Shown here piece after piece: positions 51,646 through 60,034 of a stretch of DNA of 64,000 nucleotides (positions are counted from its first letter, which is position 1; every line of letters begins with the position of its first letter). The stretch comes from Burkholderia sp. 9120 (GTDB lineage Bacteria > Pseudomonadota > Gammaproteobacteria > Burkholderiales > Burkholderiaceae): contig NZ_JQNA01000002.1 of the NCBI RefSeq assembly GCF_000745015.1, forward strand, positions 6,324,001-6,388,000. Reading direction: 5' to 3'. The position numbers and the translations under genes are program-made. The notes under the pieces were generated by a model. It saw only the letters and a program-made list of their open reading frames with translations. It searched no databases and had not been told where the DNA came from.

Positions 51646-53277
51646 ATGAAGCACATGTTCGAAGAAGGCCTCGAGCGGCGTGAGGCCAATTATGTCCCGC
51701 TGACGCCGATCGATTTCATCGCGCGCGCGGCCGAAGTCTACGGTGAGCGGCTGGCGGTCGTCCATGGGGAGATTCGCCGCACCTGGCGCGAGACGTACGA
51801 GCGCGCGCGGCGTCTGGCCAGTGCGCTGCGGCAGGCCGGCATCGAGCGCGGCGACACGGTGGCCGCCTTGCTGCCCAACATTCCTCCGATGATAGAAGCG
51901 CACTTCGGCGTGCCGATGGCCGGCGCTGTGCTCAACACGCTGAATACGCGGCTCGACGTGTCGTCGCTGCTATTCATGCTGCGCCATGGTGAGGCGAAGG
52001 CGTTGATCGTCGATACGGAATACGGCGAATTCGCGCATCGCGCCGCGCTGGAGTTTCCTGAGTTGCGTGTGATCAGTGTGGCCGACGCGATGCCCGCGGA
52101 CCCCGCGAAGTTCATCCGCGCGACCGACTATGAAACGTTCCTGCAAGCCGGTGACCCCGCTTTCGCGTGGACGATGCCCGTCGACGAATGGGACGCCATC
52201 GCGCTGAACTATACGTCGGGCACGACCGGCGATCCGAAGGGCGTGGTCTATCACCATCGCGGCGCTTATCTGAATGCGCTCAGCAATATCCTCGAATGGG
52301 ATATGCCCAGGCACGCGGTCTACTTATGGACGCTGCCGCTTTTCCACTGCAACGGCTGGTGTTTTCCATGGACCGTTGCCGCGCGCGCCGGCGTGAATGT
52401 CTGTCTGCGCCGATTCGACGCGAAGACGGTGTTCGACCTGATTCGCCGCGAGGGCATCACGCATTATTGCGGCGCGCCGATCGTGCAGAGCGCGCTCGCC
52501 AATGCGCCGGCTGAGTGGCGCGAGGGGATCACGCATCGCGTATCGACGATGGTGGCGGGCGCGGCCCCAGCGCCGGCCGTAATCGCGAAGATGAAGGAGA
52601 TCGGTTTCGATCTGACGCACGTGTACGGGCTCACTGAAACTTATGGGCCGGCGGCCGTCTGCGCAAAACAGGAAGCGTGGGATGCCCTCGACGACAGCGC
52701 GCGCGCCGAAATGAATGCGCGGCAAGGCGTGCGCTACCACCTGCAATCGGCGGTGACGGTACTCGATCCGGACACGCACGAGCTTGTGCCCGCCGACGGC
52801 GAAACGCTCGGCGAGATCATGTTCCGCGGCAATATCTGCATGAAAGGGTATCTGAAGAACGAGCGCGCCACGGAGGCAAGCTTCCGCGGCGGTTGGTTCC
52901 ATACCGGCGATCTCGGTGTGCGGATGCCTGACGGCTATATCCGCATTCGCGATCGCAGTAAGGACATCATCATTTCGGGCGGCGAGAACATCTCGAGTAT
53001 CGAGGTCGAAGACACGCTGTATCGCCACCCTGCGGTATCGGTTGCCGCCGTGGTGGCGATGGCCGATCCGAAATGGGGGGAAGTGCCGTGCGCCTTCGTC
53101 GAACTCAAGGAAGGCGCGCAGGTGACCGAAGAAGAGATCATCGCGCACTGCCGGCTGTTTCTTGCGGGATTCAAATTGCCGAAAGCGGTGCGCTTCGGCG
53201 AATTACCGAAGACGTCGACGGGGAAAATCCAGAAGTTCGAACTGCGCGCGCGGATCAAGGCCGAAGGCCATGAATAG
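51646..53277 (+). CDS. AMP-forming acyl-CoA synthetase
   Basis: This 543-residue ANL-superfamily enzyme has the P-loop YTSGTTGDPKGVVYHHRGA (residues about 187-205), GLTETYGP, the A8 hinge WFHTGDLGVR...YIRIRDRSKDIIISGGENIS and the C-terminal catalytic Lys in KTSTGKIQKFELR. It activates a carboxylic acid to its acyl-CoA via an acyl-AMP. The sequence is closest in style to medium-chain or aromatic acid ligases, but the substrate cannot be fixed. It is divergent from the Crp-family gene. Confidence 0.9.
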   Translation: MKHMFEEGLERREANYVPLTPIDFIARAAEVYGERLAVVHGEIRRTWRETYERARRLASALRQAGIERGDTVAALLPNIPPMIEAHFGVPMAGAVLNTLNTRLDVSSLLFMLRHGEAKALIVDTEYGEFAHRAALEFPELRVISVADAMPADPAKFIRATDYETFLQAGDPAFAWTMPVDEWDAIALNYTSGTTGDPKGVVYHHRGAYLNALSNILEWDMPRHAVYLWTLPLFHCNGWCFPWTVAARAGVNVCLRRFDAKTVFDLIRREGITHYCGAPIVQSALANAPAEWREGITHRVSTMVAGAAPAPAVIAKMKEIGFDLTHVYGLTETYGPAAVCAKQEAWDALDDSARAEMNARQGVRYHLQSAVTVLDPDTHELVPADGETLGEIMFRGNICMKGYLKNERATEASFRGGWFHTGDLGVRMPDGYIRIRDRSKDIIISGGENISSIEVEDTLYRHPAVSVAAVVAMADPKWGEVPCAFVELKEGAQVTEEEIIAHCRLFLAGFKLPKAVRFGELPKTSTGKIQKFELRARIKAEGHE

Positions 53278-53305
53278 CGCGCGTGACCACGCTTATTGAG
53301 CGCGT

Positions 53306-53530
53306 TCAACCGCGCGTGTCGACCCAGTGGTGTGCCCAGCGTGCCGAGTGCTGCAAAGCCTGTTCTTCGTTCGTGAAGTAGTCGAGCGAATAGAACTGGT
53401 AGCGCCCTTCGGTGCGCGCGCTGTCAGCGCGTTCGAGCAGCAGGTTGGACGAAAACGAGCCATCGGGTAAACGGTGCGTCGAGGGTTTGACGGCATAGCC
53501 GTTGTAATGATGAATATGTTTGATTTGCAT
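53306..53530 (-). CDS. Small hypothetical protein
   Basis: A 74-residue protein (MQIKHIHHYNGYAVKPSTHRLPDG) with a compact mixed pattern (LLLERADSARTEGRYQFYSLDYFTNEEQALQHSARWAHHWVDTRG). It resembles the short CsbA-like or DUF6566-type proteins common in Burkholderia, but no family can be named with certainty. It is convergent with the acyl-CoA synthetase gene. The ATG at 53530 was preferred over an upstream GTG with an unrelated extension. Confidence 0.6.
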   Translation of the reverse strand: MQIKHIHHYNGYAVKPSTHRLPDGSFSSNLLLERADSARTEGRYQFYSLDYFTNEEQALQHSARWAHHWVDTRG

Positions 53531-53819
53531 TTTATTTCTAATAATGTGCGAGTGCGCGCCGGCCGTGCGGACGCTAATGCGAGTCACGCGGACGAACTGA
53601 TTCGAGCCATTGCGAGCCGAATTCTGACGCAGTCGGAAAGCGAAAAATGGGCGTTGAAGCCAGAGGGGAGAATGAGGTGCAACGAGGCGTTTGGCGCTTA
53701 TGCAAGCTGCTGAAATGATTCGCAGCTAAAAAGCGATCGCGCCAGCTGTGGGAGACGAAGCTCCGCGAGGATGTCGCTGCAACCCGGTGTCCGTTGCCGG
53801 ACACCGAGCCCTTCAAACT

Positions 53820-54023
53820 TTACAGCGGCGTGATGTTAGCCGCTTGCAGACCCTTCGGGCCTTGCTTCGTTTCGAAGCTCACCTTTTGGTTCTCAGCCAG
53901 CGTCTTGAAGCCATTGCCGCTGATTTCCGAGAAATGCGCGAACAGGTCGTCGCCGCCCTTGTCCGGGGTGATGAAGCCAAAGCCTTTGCTGTCGTTGAAC
54001 CACTTAACGGTACCGGTATCCAT
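53820..54023 (-). CDS. cspA: Cold-shock protein (CspA family)
   Basis: This 67-residue protein has RNP1-like KGFGFITP and RNP2-like DLFAHFSEI, and begins [17 protein letters not shown]. It binds single-stranded RNA and melts secondary structure. An approximately 300-bp leader to 54320 precedes it, typical of the long 5' untranslated regions of csp genes. A hairpin, CGGTGTCCG-ttgc-CGGACACCG, lies just after the stop (53785-53806). Confidence 0.93.
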   Translation of the reverse strand: MDTGTVKWFNDSKGFGFITPDKGGDDLFAHFSEISGNGFKTLAENQKVSFETKQGPKGLQAANITPL

Positions 54024-54320
54024 GAGGAATCCTTGAGTAAAAATAGAGAAAGATGTGCTCGGTTGATTGAGCGGATGAAGCGTCAAGGAGGGAGAGGACA
54101 ACGAATACCGCTTGGGAGCGAGACATTGATGAACAGCAATCGAACTTCTTGAACTTCGGGTGGCAGAGTAACCGCTTAGGTGTGTCAGCGTCAACCCCTA
54201 TCTCGTAACTATTTTGCCTGGCAAGTCGGATCGCCGACGCGACGCGCCTGGTGATGCGGCCCTGGTTCGTGGTTTGCCGTGTCGCGCGACACGGCAAACG
54301 GTTCGATCAACGGCGCGGCT

Positions 54321-54956
54321 TCAGATCCCCACTTTATGAGCGGTGAGGATCAGACGCAGACCCAGCGCGGTGACGGCGCTCGCGGCGACGCGATCGATCC
54401 ACGCTTTCCATTGCAGATAGATTTCGCGCGGACGTTTGCTCGAAAAGCACAACGCGACGATCGTGTACCAGCCGGCTTCGATCGCGAAGATCGCGGGCGG
54501 CAATGCGAAGTAGCACCACAGCGGCGGATGCTGCGGGAGCAGGGCCGCGAAGATGCTGCCGTAGTAGACGGCGGTCTTCGGATTGCTGAGTTGTGTGCTC
54601 AAGCCGATCCAGAACGATTTGCGCGGATTGGTGACGGCAGCTTGCGAAGCGTCGAAGGCGAGCGGTTTAGCCGCGCCGCGCCAGATTTTCGACGCCAGAT
54701 AGATCAGATAAAGCCCGCCCGCCACTTTCAGACCCACGTAGAGCCATTCGACGGTAGCGAGCAGCGTATAGAGCCCGAGCAACGCGATGCCGCTAAAGAA
54801 CACACCGCCGATACCCATGCCGAGCGCAGTAGCAAGACCGTCGCCGCGAGAAAGTCCAATCGCATTGCGTGCCACGATAACGAAGCTCGGTCCTGGACTC
54901 ATTGCGCCGAGCAGGAGCGCGGCAAGAATCGTGATGACGGCGGTTGAGGCATGCAT
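54321..54956 (-). CDS. LysE/RhtB-family exporter
   Basis: This 211-residue membrane protein has the LysE signature AMSPGPSFVIVARNAIGLSRGDGLATALGMGIG near the N-terminus and about six hydrophobic spans, with NPKTAVYYGSIFAALLP in the middle. RhtB-type proteins export amino acids or related compounds. An ArgP-like regulator at 4.1-5.1 kb could in principle control it, but the distance makes that speculative. The substrate is unknown. Confidence 0.87.
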   Translation of the reverse strand: MHASTAVITILAALLLGAMSPGPSFVIVARNAIGLSRGDGLATALGMGIGGVFFSGIALLGLYTLLATVEWLYVGLKVAGGLYLIYLASKIWRGAAKPLAFDASQAAVTNPRKSFWIGLSTQLSNPKTAVYYGSIFAALLPQHPPLWCYFALPPAIFAIEAGWYTIVALCFSSKRPREIYLQWKAWIDRVAASAVTALGLRLILTAHKVGI

Positions 54957-55473
54957 GATGGTGTCTCCTTGGCGTGGACGGTCGAACGGCTATCGGTTGA
55001 ACTTTGCCTGCTGGATGGAGCGACTCCCTTTGTTGCCGGCTATTGTAGCTTCGGCGCGTAAGTCGGCGAATTCGTCGGCGAGTTCGTCAGTGTGTGAGAG
55101 TGGATTGCCCAATACGTGAAAAAGAAATGAATTGCCGACGTCGCACGCAAACCATCCGTTGCTGCAAGCAGAAGAAATTGGATGCTAGAATTCCTGCCCA
55201 TACGCAGAAGCAACCCCCGAATGGTGGGTGAGACACCGATCCCCTTCGAACCTATCGAACCGATTACCGGCAAATTCCCTGGAATCCAGGATTTGTTGGG
55301 CATGATTTCCCGGTGCAATTCGACTCGAACAGGACGTCATTGTGAATTCGAATTGCGCTCGGCCGATTCGAACCGCACCCAGGCTTCGCGTTGTTTAGCG
55401 AAGCCTTTTGTTTATCCAATGCGAGCAATACTAGCCTCGACACCACTACGTTATGAAAGAGCGAGAAGGACAA
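54957..55473. other. Gene-poor region with a terminator-like hairpin
   Basis: About 517 bp. Short overlapping frames exist on both strands but none has a domain, good start or consistent codon bias. The hairpin AGGCTTCGC...GCGAAGCCT followed by TTTT (55381-55410) would act as a terminator on the plus strand. No tRNA or other RNA gene was found. Confidence 0.4.
55381..55410 (+). terminator. Terminator-like hairpin without an obvious gene
   Basis: AGGCTTCGC (55381-55389) pairs with GCGAAGCCT (55398-55406), followed by TTTTG. No gene ends here on the plus strand, so the transcript it serves is unidentified. Confidence 0.5.
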
Positions 55474-55716
55474 ATGCAGCTCGACCTCGACGGGAATGCG
55501 CGTGAGCGCCTGATCGTCTGGATCCGCCGGCGCATGGACGACTACGGTATCACGTTGGAAGTGCTCGCCGAATCGATCGAGGCCGACGCGAATGCGGTTC
55601 GCGCGGTGCTGTACCGCGACGCTTTCGGCAATAGCTGGGACGGTTATGGCGATAAGCCGGATTGGCTCGCGCGCGCCATTCACGCTGGGCAGAACATCGA
55701 TCACTTCCGTTGTTAA
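55474..55716 (+). CDS. Very short H-NS-type DNA-binding protein
   Basis: An 80-residue protein. Its C-terminal half, YRDAFGNSWDGYGDKPDWLARAIHAGQNIDHFRC, follows the H-NS DNA-binding pattern W-x-G-x-G-x-x-P-x-W-L-x-x-A. The N-terminal half (LIVWIRRRMDDYGITLEVLAESIEAD) resembles the linker and start of an H-NS helix but is far shorter than the usual oligomerisation coil (H-NS is about 135 residues). The ATG at 55474 follows GAAGGA. It may act as an H-NS antagonist or a partner of full-length H-NS. The match is by pattern only. Confidence 0.55.
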   Translation: MQLDLDGNARERLIVWIRRRMDDYGITLEVLAESIEADANAVRAVLYRDAFGNSWDGYGDKPDWLARAIHAGQNIDHFRC

Positions 55717-55936
55717 TGGTGGGAACGCTTCGCTCGATTCGAACGATTCGCTTGGCGTAGTGAGCGCTGCGCATCGCTACGCCCTGTACGCGGCACACCC
55801 GCCCGTCTGCGGCGAATCGGCTGGCATGCGCCTTTACCGTTGATCGTCGGCACGATCTGTCTTAACATCGCCCGGGTCGTTGCCGGCTTCGTGTCCACTC
55901 CATTTCGGGCACACACGGCACAGAACTGGAAGCTGA

Positions 55937-57175
55937 ATGCCGTACGGTCGTCGAAGTCCCTCGTTTGAATTCCCTGCCTGTCGTTTTCCTGCATGGCTCC
56001 GCTGTTTCGCGGCAATCGGCCTGTTATGGCTGAATATCGGCGCGTCGTTCGGTGCGGCTCATGAGCCTGTGCGGCATTCGTCCGCTCGCGTGAGCCGACA
56101 TGTTGTGCCGTCGACGAAACATGCGTCGAAAGCGAAAGTCAACTCGTCCAATCAAGCGAAAAAGCCCACTGCCGGCAAAGCGCGGCGTCGCGTCGCGCAC
56201 AAGCGCAAGCAGTTGACGAACGGCGAGCTGCCCATGCATGCCAGTCAGCACGCGACCAGGCATCGCAGGCAGGCCGCGCGCAATGCGCGCGAGCCGCGAG
56301 GCGTACGGCGTCCCACGGCGGTGACTGCGCAGCGCAACGCGACGTCCACTGCAGCATCGCGTACGGCCGCGCATGCGTCGTCTCGTTCACCTCATCTGCT
56401 GGCGCGCTGCGGCTATACGCCCAGGTCGCGCGCCTTGCTTCGCGCGAAAGCCGTTTATGTCGTGGACGAACGCACGCATACCGTACTGACCGAAAAGCAG
56501 GCCGACCGGATCATGCCGATCGCTTCGGTATCCAAACTGATGACGGCGGTCGTGTCGCTCGATGCCAAACACGCGCTGAATGCGCCGCTCGACGTCACCG
56601 TCCAGGATCAGGACTTCGACAAGTTCACCGGCTCGCGCCTGAGTGTGGGGTCGCGATTGTCGCGTCACGACATGCTGCATATCGCGCTGATGTCGTCGGA
56701 GAATCGTGCCGCCGCCGCGCTGAGTCGCGATTACACGGGCGGGCGACCGGGCTTCGTCGCTGCGATGAATGCGAAGGCGCGCGCGCTCGGCATGCGGCAT
56801 ACGTCGTTCGTCAACGGGACGGGTTTGTCGCCGCATAACGTTTCCACGGCGCGGGATTTGTCGCTACTGGTCGCGGCGGCGAGCCGCTATCCGTTGATTC
56901 GCGCGTATTCGACCGATCGCTCGCAAGTGGTTTTGCCGGGCGGCGGGCGGGCACGTTTGAGTTACGTGAACTCGAATGCGCTGGTGCGTGGCGGCGACCG
57001 CTCGATCGTTTTGCAGAAGACTGGCTTCATCAACGAGGCGGGTCACTGTGTCGTCGTGCGAATGAGGGTGCACGGTCGGCCCATCGATATCGTCGTGCTC
57101 GGCGCGCCAGGCGCACACGATCACATTGCCGACGTGGAGCGCATCAGCCGCTGGCTGCACTGTTCGCTTCGATAG
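55937..57175 (+). CDS. pbpG: D-alanyl-D-alanine endopeptidase (PBP7/8 type) with a basic linker
   Basis: This 412-residue protein has an N-terminal membrane/signal segment (WLRCFAAIGLLWLNIGASFGA), a basic His/Arg/Ser/Lys-rich linker (about 35-150) and a penicillin-binding domain with SVSK (catalytic Ser, SxxK), SSENRAA (SxN) and QKTGFINEAG (KTG). PBP7-type enzymes cut peptide cross-links in peptidoglycan. The linker is unusually long and positively charged. GGAAGC precedes the ATG at 55937. No partner genes are adjacent. Confidence 0.85.
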   Translation: MPYGRRSPSFEFPACRFPAWLRCFAAIGLLWLNIGASFGAAHEPVRHSSARVSRHVVPSTKHASKAKVNSSNQAKKPTAGKARRRVAHKRKQLTNGELPMHASQHATRHRRQAARNAREPRGVRRPTAVTAQRNATSTAASRTAAHASSRSPHLLARCGYTPRSRALLRAKAVYVVDERTHTVLTEKQADRIMPIASVSKLMTAVVSLDAKHALNAPLDVTVQDQDFDKFTGSRLSVGSRLSRHDMLHIALMSSENRAAAALSRDYTGGRPGFVAAMNAKARALGMRHTSFVNGTGLSPHNVSTARDLSLLVAAASRYPLIRAYSTDRSQVVLPGGGRARLSYVNSNALVRGGDRSIVLQKTGFINEAGHCVVVRMRVHGRPIDIVVLGAPGAHDHIADVERISRWLHCSLR

Positions 57176-57230
57176 CCGTTTGCGGTTTTCAGTTTGCAGT
57201 TTTCAGCAGCCACATCAAACCCGTCAGGCC

Positions 57231-57257
57231 AAAAAAAAGCCCGCGCGGGGCGGGCTT
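57231..57257 (-). terminator. pcaHG terminator
   Basis: AAGCCCGC and GCGGGCTT form a stem preceded by an A8 run, which is a T tract on the minus strand. It lies about 85 bp after the pcaG stop. Confidence 0.85.
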
Positions 57258-57342
57258 AACTACTCGGAGTTTCGCGATCCAGTCGCTAGACGGATCATGC
57301 TCAGTGTATGTGAAAGCTATATGAAAGTGTAGAAAAACCGTA

Positions 57343-57930
57343 TCAAAGGTCGAAAAACACGGTTTCCTGATCGCCTTGCATGCGGATGTCGAACCGGTAC
57401 ACGTTGGCCGTGTCCGGCTCGCGGTGTGCGATCAGCGTGCCGCGCCGGTCCGCTGGGACTGCTGCCAGCACGGCGTCTTGCGCGTTCGCTTCGGCTTCGT
57501 CTTCGAAATAGATGCGTGTGAAGGTGTGCAGCAGCATGCCGCGCATCGTCACGATTACGTTCAGATGCGGCGCTTCGTCCGGGCTCACGCGGCCGGGTTT
57601 GACCGTTTCCACGACAAAACGCTTGTGCGGATCCGTGCCGGTGCCGACGCGCGCAAAACCGCGAAATCCCGTCTTCAGAATGTCTTCGCGCGATTCCGGG
57701 AAGTGGCCGTTCGCGTCGACTTGCGACACTTCGAGCATCGCGTCGCCGATCACTTTGCCGTCACCGTCGAACAACTGGCCGACGATCGTGATGTGCTCGC
57801 CGGCCGCTTCGCGGTCGGCCACCACGGGCGAGAACAGGCTCTTGAAATCGAAATCGTATTGCTGCGGGCACAGACCATAGGCGAAGTACGGTCCCACGGT
57901 CTGCGAAGGCGTTTGCTTAAGGGTGGTCAT
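57343..57930 (-). CDS. pcaG: Protocatechuate 3,4-dioxygenase alpha subunit
   Basis: This 195-residue protein has the alpha-subunit opening TPSQTVGPYFAYGL and the core GDAMLEVSQVDANGHFPE, typical of intradiol dioxygenases. The alpha subunit lacks the iron ligands and forms the (alpha-beta) protomer with PcaH. It opens protocatechuate between the two hydroxyls to give beta-carboxy-muconate. It follows pcaH by 3 bp on the same strand. Confidence 0.94.
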   Translation of the reverse strand: MTTLKQTPSQTVGPYFAYGLCPQQYDFDFKSLFSPVVADREAAGEHITIVGQLFDGDGKVIGDAMLEVSQVDANGHFPESREDILKTGFRGFARVGTGTDPHKRFVVETVKPGRVSPDEAPHLNVIVTMRGMLLHTFTRIYFEDEAEANAQDAVLAAVPADRRGTLIAHREPDTANVYRFDIRMQGDQETVFFDL

Positions 57931-57933
57931 GGC

Positions 57934-58638
57934 TTAGCGCTCCATCGGCGTTTGATTGCGGCCGCGCAGCACGATGTCGAAGTCGTAGCCGAGCGCATAG
58001 GCTTCTTGCGTGGTGTCGAGCGAGAAGTTCGCGATCAGCAGGTCGCGGGCGTGTTCCGGCGTGCCCTGGAAAATCGGATCGAATGCGAGCAGCGGGTCGC
58101 CGGGGAAATACATCTGCGTCACGAGGCGCGAGCCGAAATGGTCGCCGAACAGCGAAAAGTGAATATGGTTCGGACGCCACGCGTTCGGGTGATTGCCCCA
58201 CGGATACGCGCCCGGCTTGATGGTCAGAAAGCGGTAACGGCCGTCGTTGTCGGTAATGCAGCGGCCCGCGCCAAGAAAGTTCGGATCGAGCGGCGCGTCG
58301 TGCTGGTCGGCCTTGTGCACATAGCGGCCGGCAGCGTTGGCTTGCCAGATTTCGACCAGCGTATTGCGCACCGGTCGGCCGCCTTCGTCGAGCACGCGGC
58401 CTGTCACGATGATGCGTTCGCCGAGCGGCTCGCCGTTACGCACGGCATTGCGCGTCAGGTCGTGATCGAGCGCGCCGAGATCTTCCGTGCCGTACACCGG
58501 CACGCGCTGGTCGCGCAGCTTTTCCTTCAGCGGAATCAGCGGACGCGTCGGGCCGCGTTTGACCGATGAACCGTAGCCGGGATGGATGTAGGCGGGGTGG
58601 GACGCGAAGTCGCGCGGGGTGAGAGAGGACTCGTCCAT
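57934..58638 (-). CDS. pcaH: Protocatechuate 3,4-dioxygenase beta subunit
   Basis: This 234-residue subunit carries the iron ligands: Tyr in AGRYVHK, Tyr in GAYPWG and the two His in NHIHFSLFG. The N-terminal HPAYIHPGYGSSVKRGPTRPLI is characteristic. It is the catalytic partner of PcaG and is translated first. The pcaQ regulator gene is divergent, and a dyad lies between them. No other pca genes (pcaB, C, D, I, J) are in the window. Confidence 0.95.
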   Translation of the reverse strand: MDESSLTPRDFASHPAYIHPGYGSSVKRGPTRPLIPLKEKLRDQRVPVYGTEDLGALDHDLTRNAVRNGEPLGERIIVTGRVLDEGGRPVRNTLVEIWQANAAGRYVHKADQHDAPLDPNFLGAGRCITDNDGRYRFLTIKPGAYPWGNHPNAWRPNHIHFSLFGDHFGSRLVTQMYFPGDPLLAFDPIFQGTPEHARDLLIANFSLDTTQEAYALGYDFDIVLRGRNQTPMER

Positions 58639-58690
58639 CAGTGTCTCCTTCGGACAATTGTGGGATACGGCTTTATGAAGCGACTGTATC

Positions 58691-58705
58691 TAACCGGAGC
58701 GGTTA
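58691..58705. promoter_or_regulatory. Dyad between pcaH and pcaQ, probable PcaQ site
   Basis: TAACCG-GAG-CGGTTA is a perfect 6-3-6 repeat with the TAACC...GGTTA pattern reported for PcaQ (ATAACC-N4-GGTTAA). It lies 53 bp from the pcaH start and 42 bp from the pcaQ start. Confidence 0.6.
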
Positions 58706-58746
58706 TGAAAAATGACGTTTTCGACCGTTTCGTATAACCTGTCGTT

Positions 58747-59748
58747 ATGCAACGCAGTCTCGCGGATAGCCGCGTCAAATTCCGTCATCTCCAGTGCTTT
58801 CTGGCCGTTGCGCAGTTCGGCAGTGTCCAGCGGGCCGCCGACAGCCTGTCGATCACCCAACCCGCCGTCTCCAAGACGATTGCCGAACTCGAGGCGATTC
58901 TCGGCGTGAAGCTATTCGAGCGCGGTCGCCATGGCGCGGTGCCGACCCGCGAAGGGCAGCTCTTCATGCCGCACGCCAGTGCCTGCGTCAGCGCGTTGCG
59001 GCAGGGCGTCGACCTGTTGGCGCGCGCGGAAGGCGCGGCGGCGGCCACGCTGGAAGTCGGTGTGCTGCCGACCGTGGCGGCGGCGCTGATGCCGCCGGTG
59101 CTGGAGCGGATCGGCGCGCTGTGGCCGCGCGTGATCGTGCGCCTCGCGACCGGCGCAAACCCGGAATTGCTCGAGCGGCTGAAAGCGGGCACGATCGAAC
59201 TGGCGATCGGGCGCCTGGCCGATCCGGAGCGGATGGTGGGGCTCAGCTTCGAGCAGTTGTTCAGCGAGCCGTTGATCGCGGTGGTGCGAGCCGGGCATCC
59301 GCTGGCGTCGGGGCCGGGTTTGCCGGCCAGTGCGCTGGAAGATTATCCGGTGGTGTTGCCGCCGTTCGGCACGCTGATCCGGCAGTCGGCGGAAAGTTTG
59401 TTGAGCGCGTGGGGCGTGCCGCCGTTGTCGGCATTCGTTGAGGTGCTGTCGGTGTCCACGGGGCGGGCGCTCACGCTGGAGAACGGCGCGGTGTGGTTCG
59501 TGCCGCAGAGCGCGGTGGAATATGAGCTGGCGCACGGCATGCTGACGCGTTTGCCGTTGCCGTTTGCCGGCACCGACGAGCCGGTCGGTTTAATCCGGCG
59601 TTCGGATACGCAGCCGTCGCCGGTGGGGCGCGCGTTTATCGACGCGGTGCGCGAGGTCGCGCGGCAGCGGATGGTGGCGATGGCGGATAAGGCCGTGGAC
59701 AAGGGCTCGCGTAAAGGCACGCGCGCGAAGAAGACGCCGAAGCATTGA
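58747..59748 (+). CDS. pcaQ: LysR regulator of protocatechuate catabolism (PcaQ-type)
   Basis: This 333-residue LysR protein has VKFRHLQCFLAVAQFGSVQRAADSLSITQPAVSKTIAELE and the PcaQ-like ARAEGAAAATLEVGVLPTVAAALMPPVLERI segment. It is divergent from pcaHG, the arrangement in Rhizobiales and Burkholderiales. PcaQ is activated by beta-carboxy-muconate and induces pca genes. The C-terminal DKGSRKGTRAKKTPKH tail is a basic extension. The family is clear; the effector is by analogy. Confidence 0.85.
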   Translation: MQRSLADSRVKFRHLQCFLAVAQFGSVQRAADSLSITQPAVSKTIAELEAILGVKLFERGRHGAVPTREGQLFMPHASACVSALRQGVDLLARAEGAAAATLEVGVLPTVAAALMPPVLERIGALWPRVIVRLATGANPELLERLKAGTIELAIGRLADPERMVGLSFEQLFSEPLIAVVRAGHPLASGPGLPASALEDYPVVLPPFGTLIRQSAESLLSAWGVPPLSAFVEVLSVSTGRALTLENGAVWFVPQSAVEYELAHGMLTRLPLPFAGTDEPVGLIRRSDTQPSPVGRAFIDAVREVARQRMVAMADKAVDKGSRKGTRAKKTPKH

Positions 59749-59760
59749 CGCTGGCCGGTG

Positions 59761-59823
59761 CGAACCACGAACCACGAACCACAACCGGCAACCGGCAACC
59801 GGCAACCGGCAACCGGCAACCGG
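59761..59823. repeat. Heptanucleotide tandem array
   Basis: Three copies of CGAACCA (59761-59781) are followed directly by six copies of CAACCGG (59782-59823), all perfect. It lies 12 bp after the pcaQ stop. Such short tandem arrays can vary in copy number between strains. Confidence 0.9.
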
Positions 59824-60034
59824 CGCCTCTGTTCAAATGTGAACCATTTAGTACAAAATGTAGGTTGCGAACGCCCCGCGACCCGGTGTACAAACACGGT
59901 GCATATGCGCGTCGCGTACCGCATTGCCGCAGCGCACCACGCATCCGGCTTGAGCCCGCTGGAAAAAACAGGGTGCGCAGTCAACCGCAGCAACATCGAA
60001 CACAGCAGTCGAACGACCGCACAAGGAGATTGCC

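Noticed and set aside
54957..55473. tRNA or small gene in the gap before the H-NS-like gene
   Set aside because: No cloverleaf could be drawn and the short frames on both strands lack domains and good starts; only the terminator-like hairpin is supportable.
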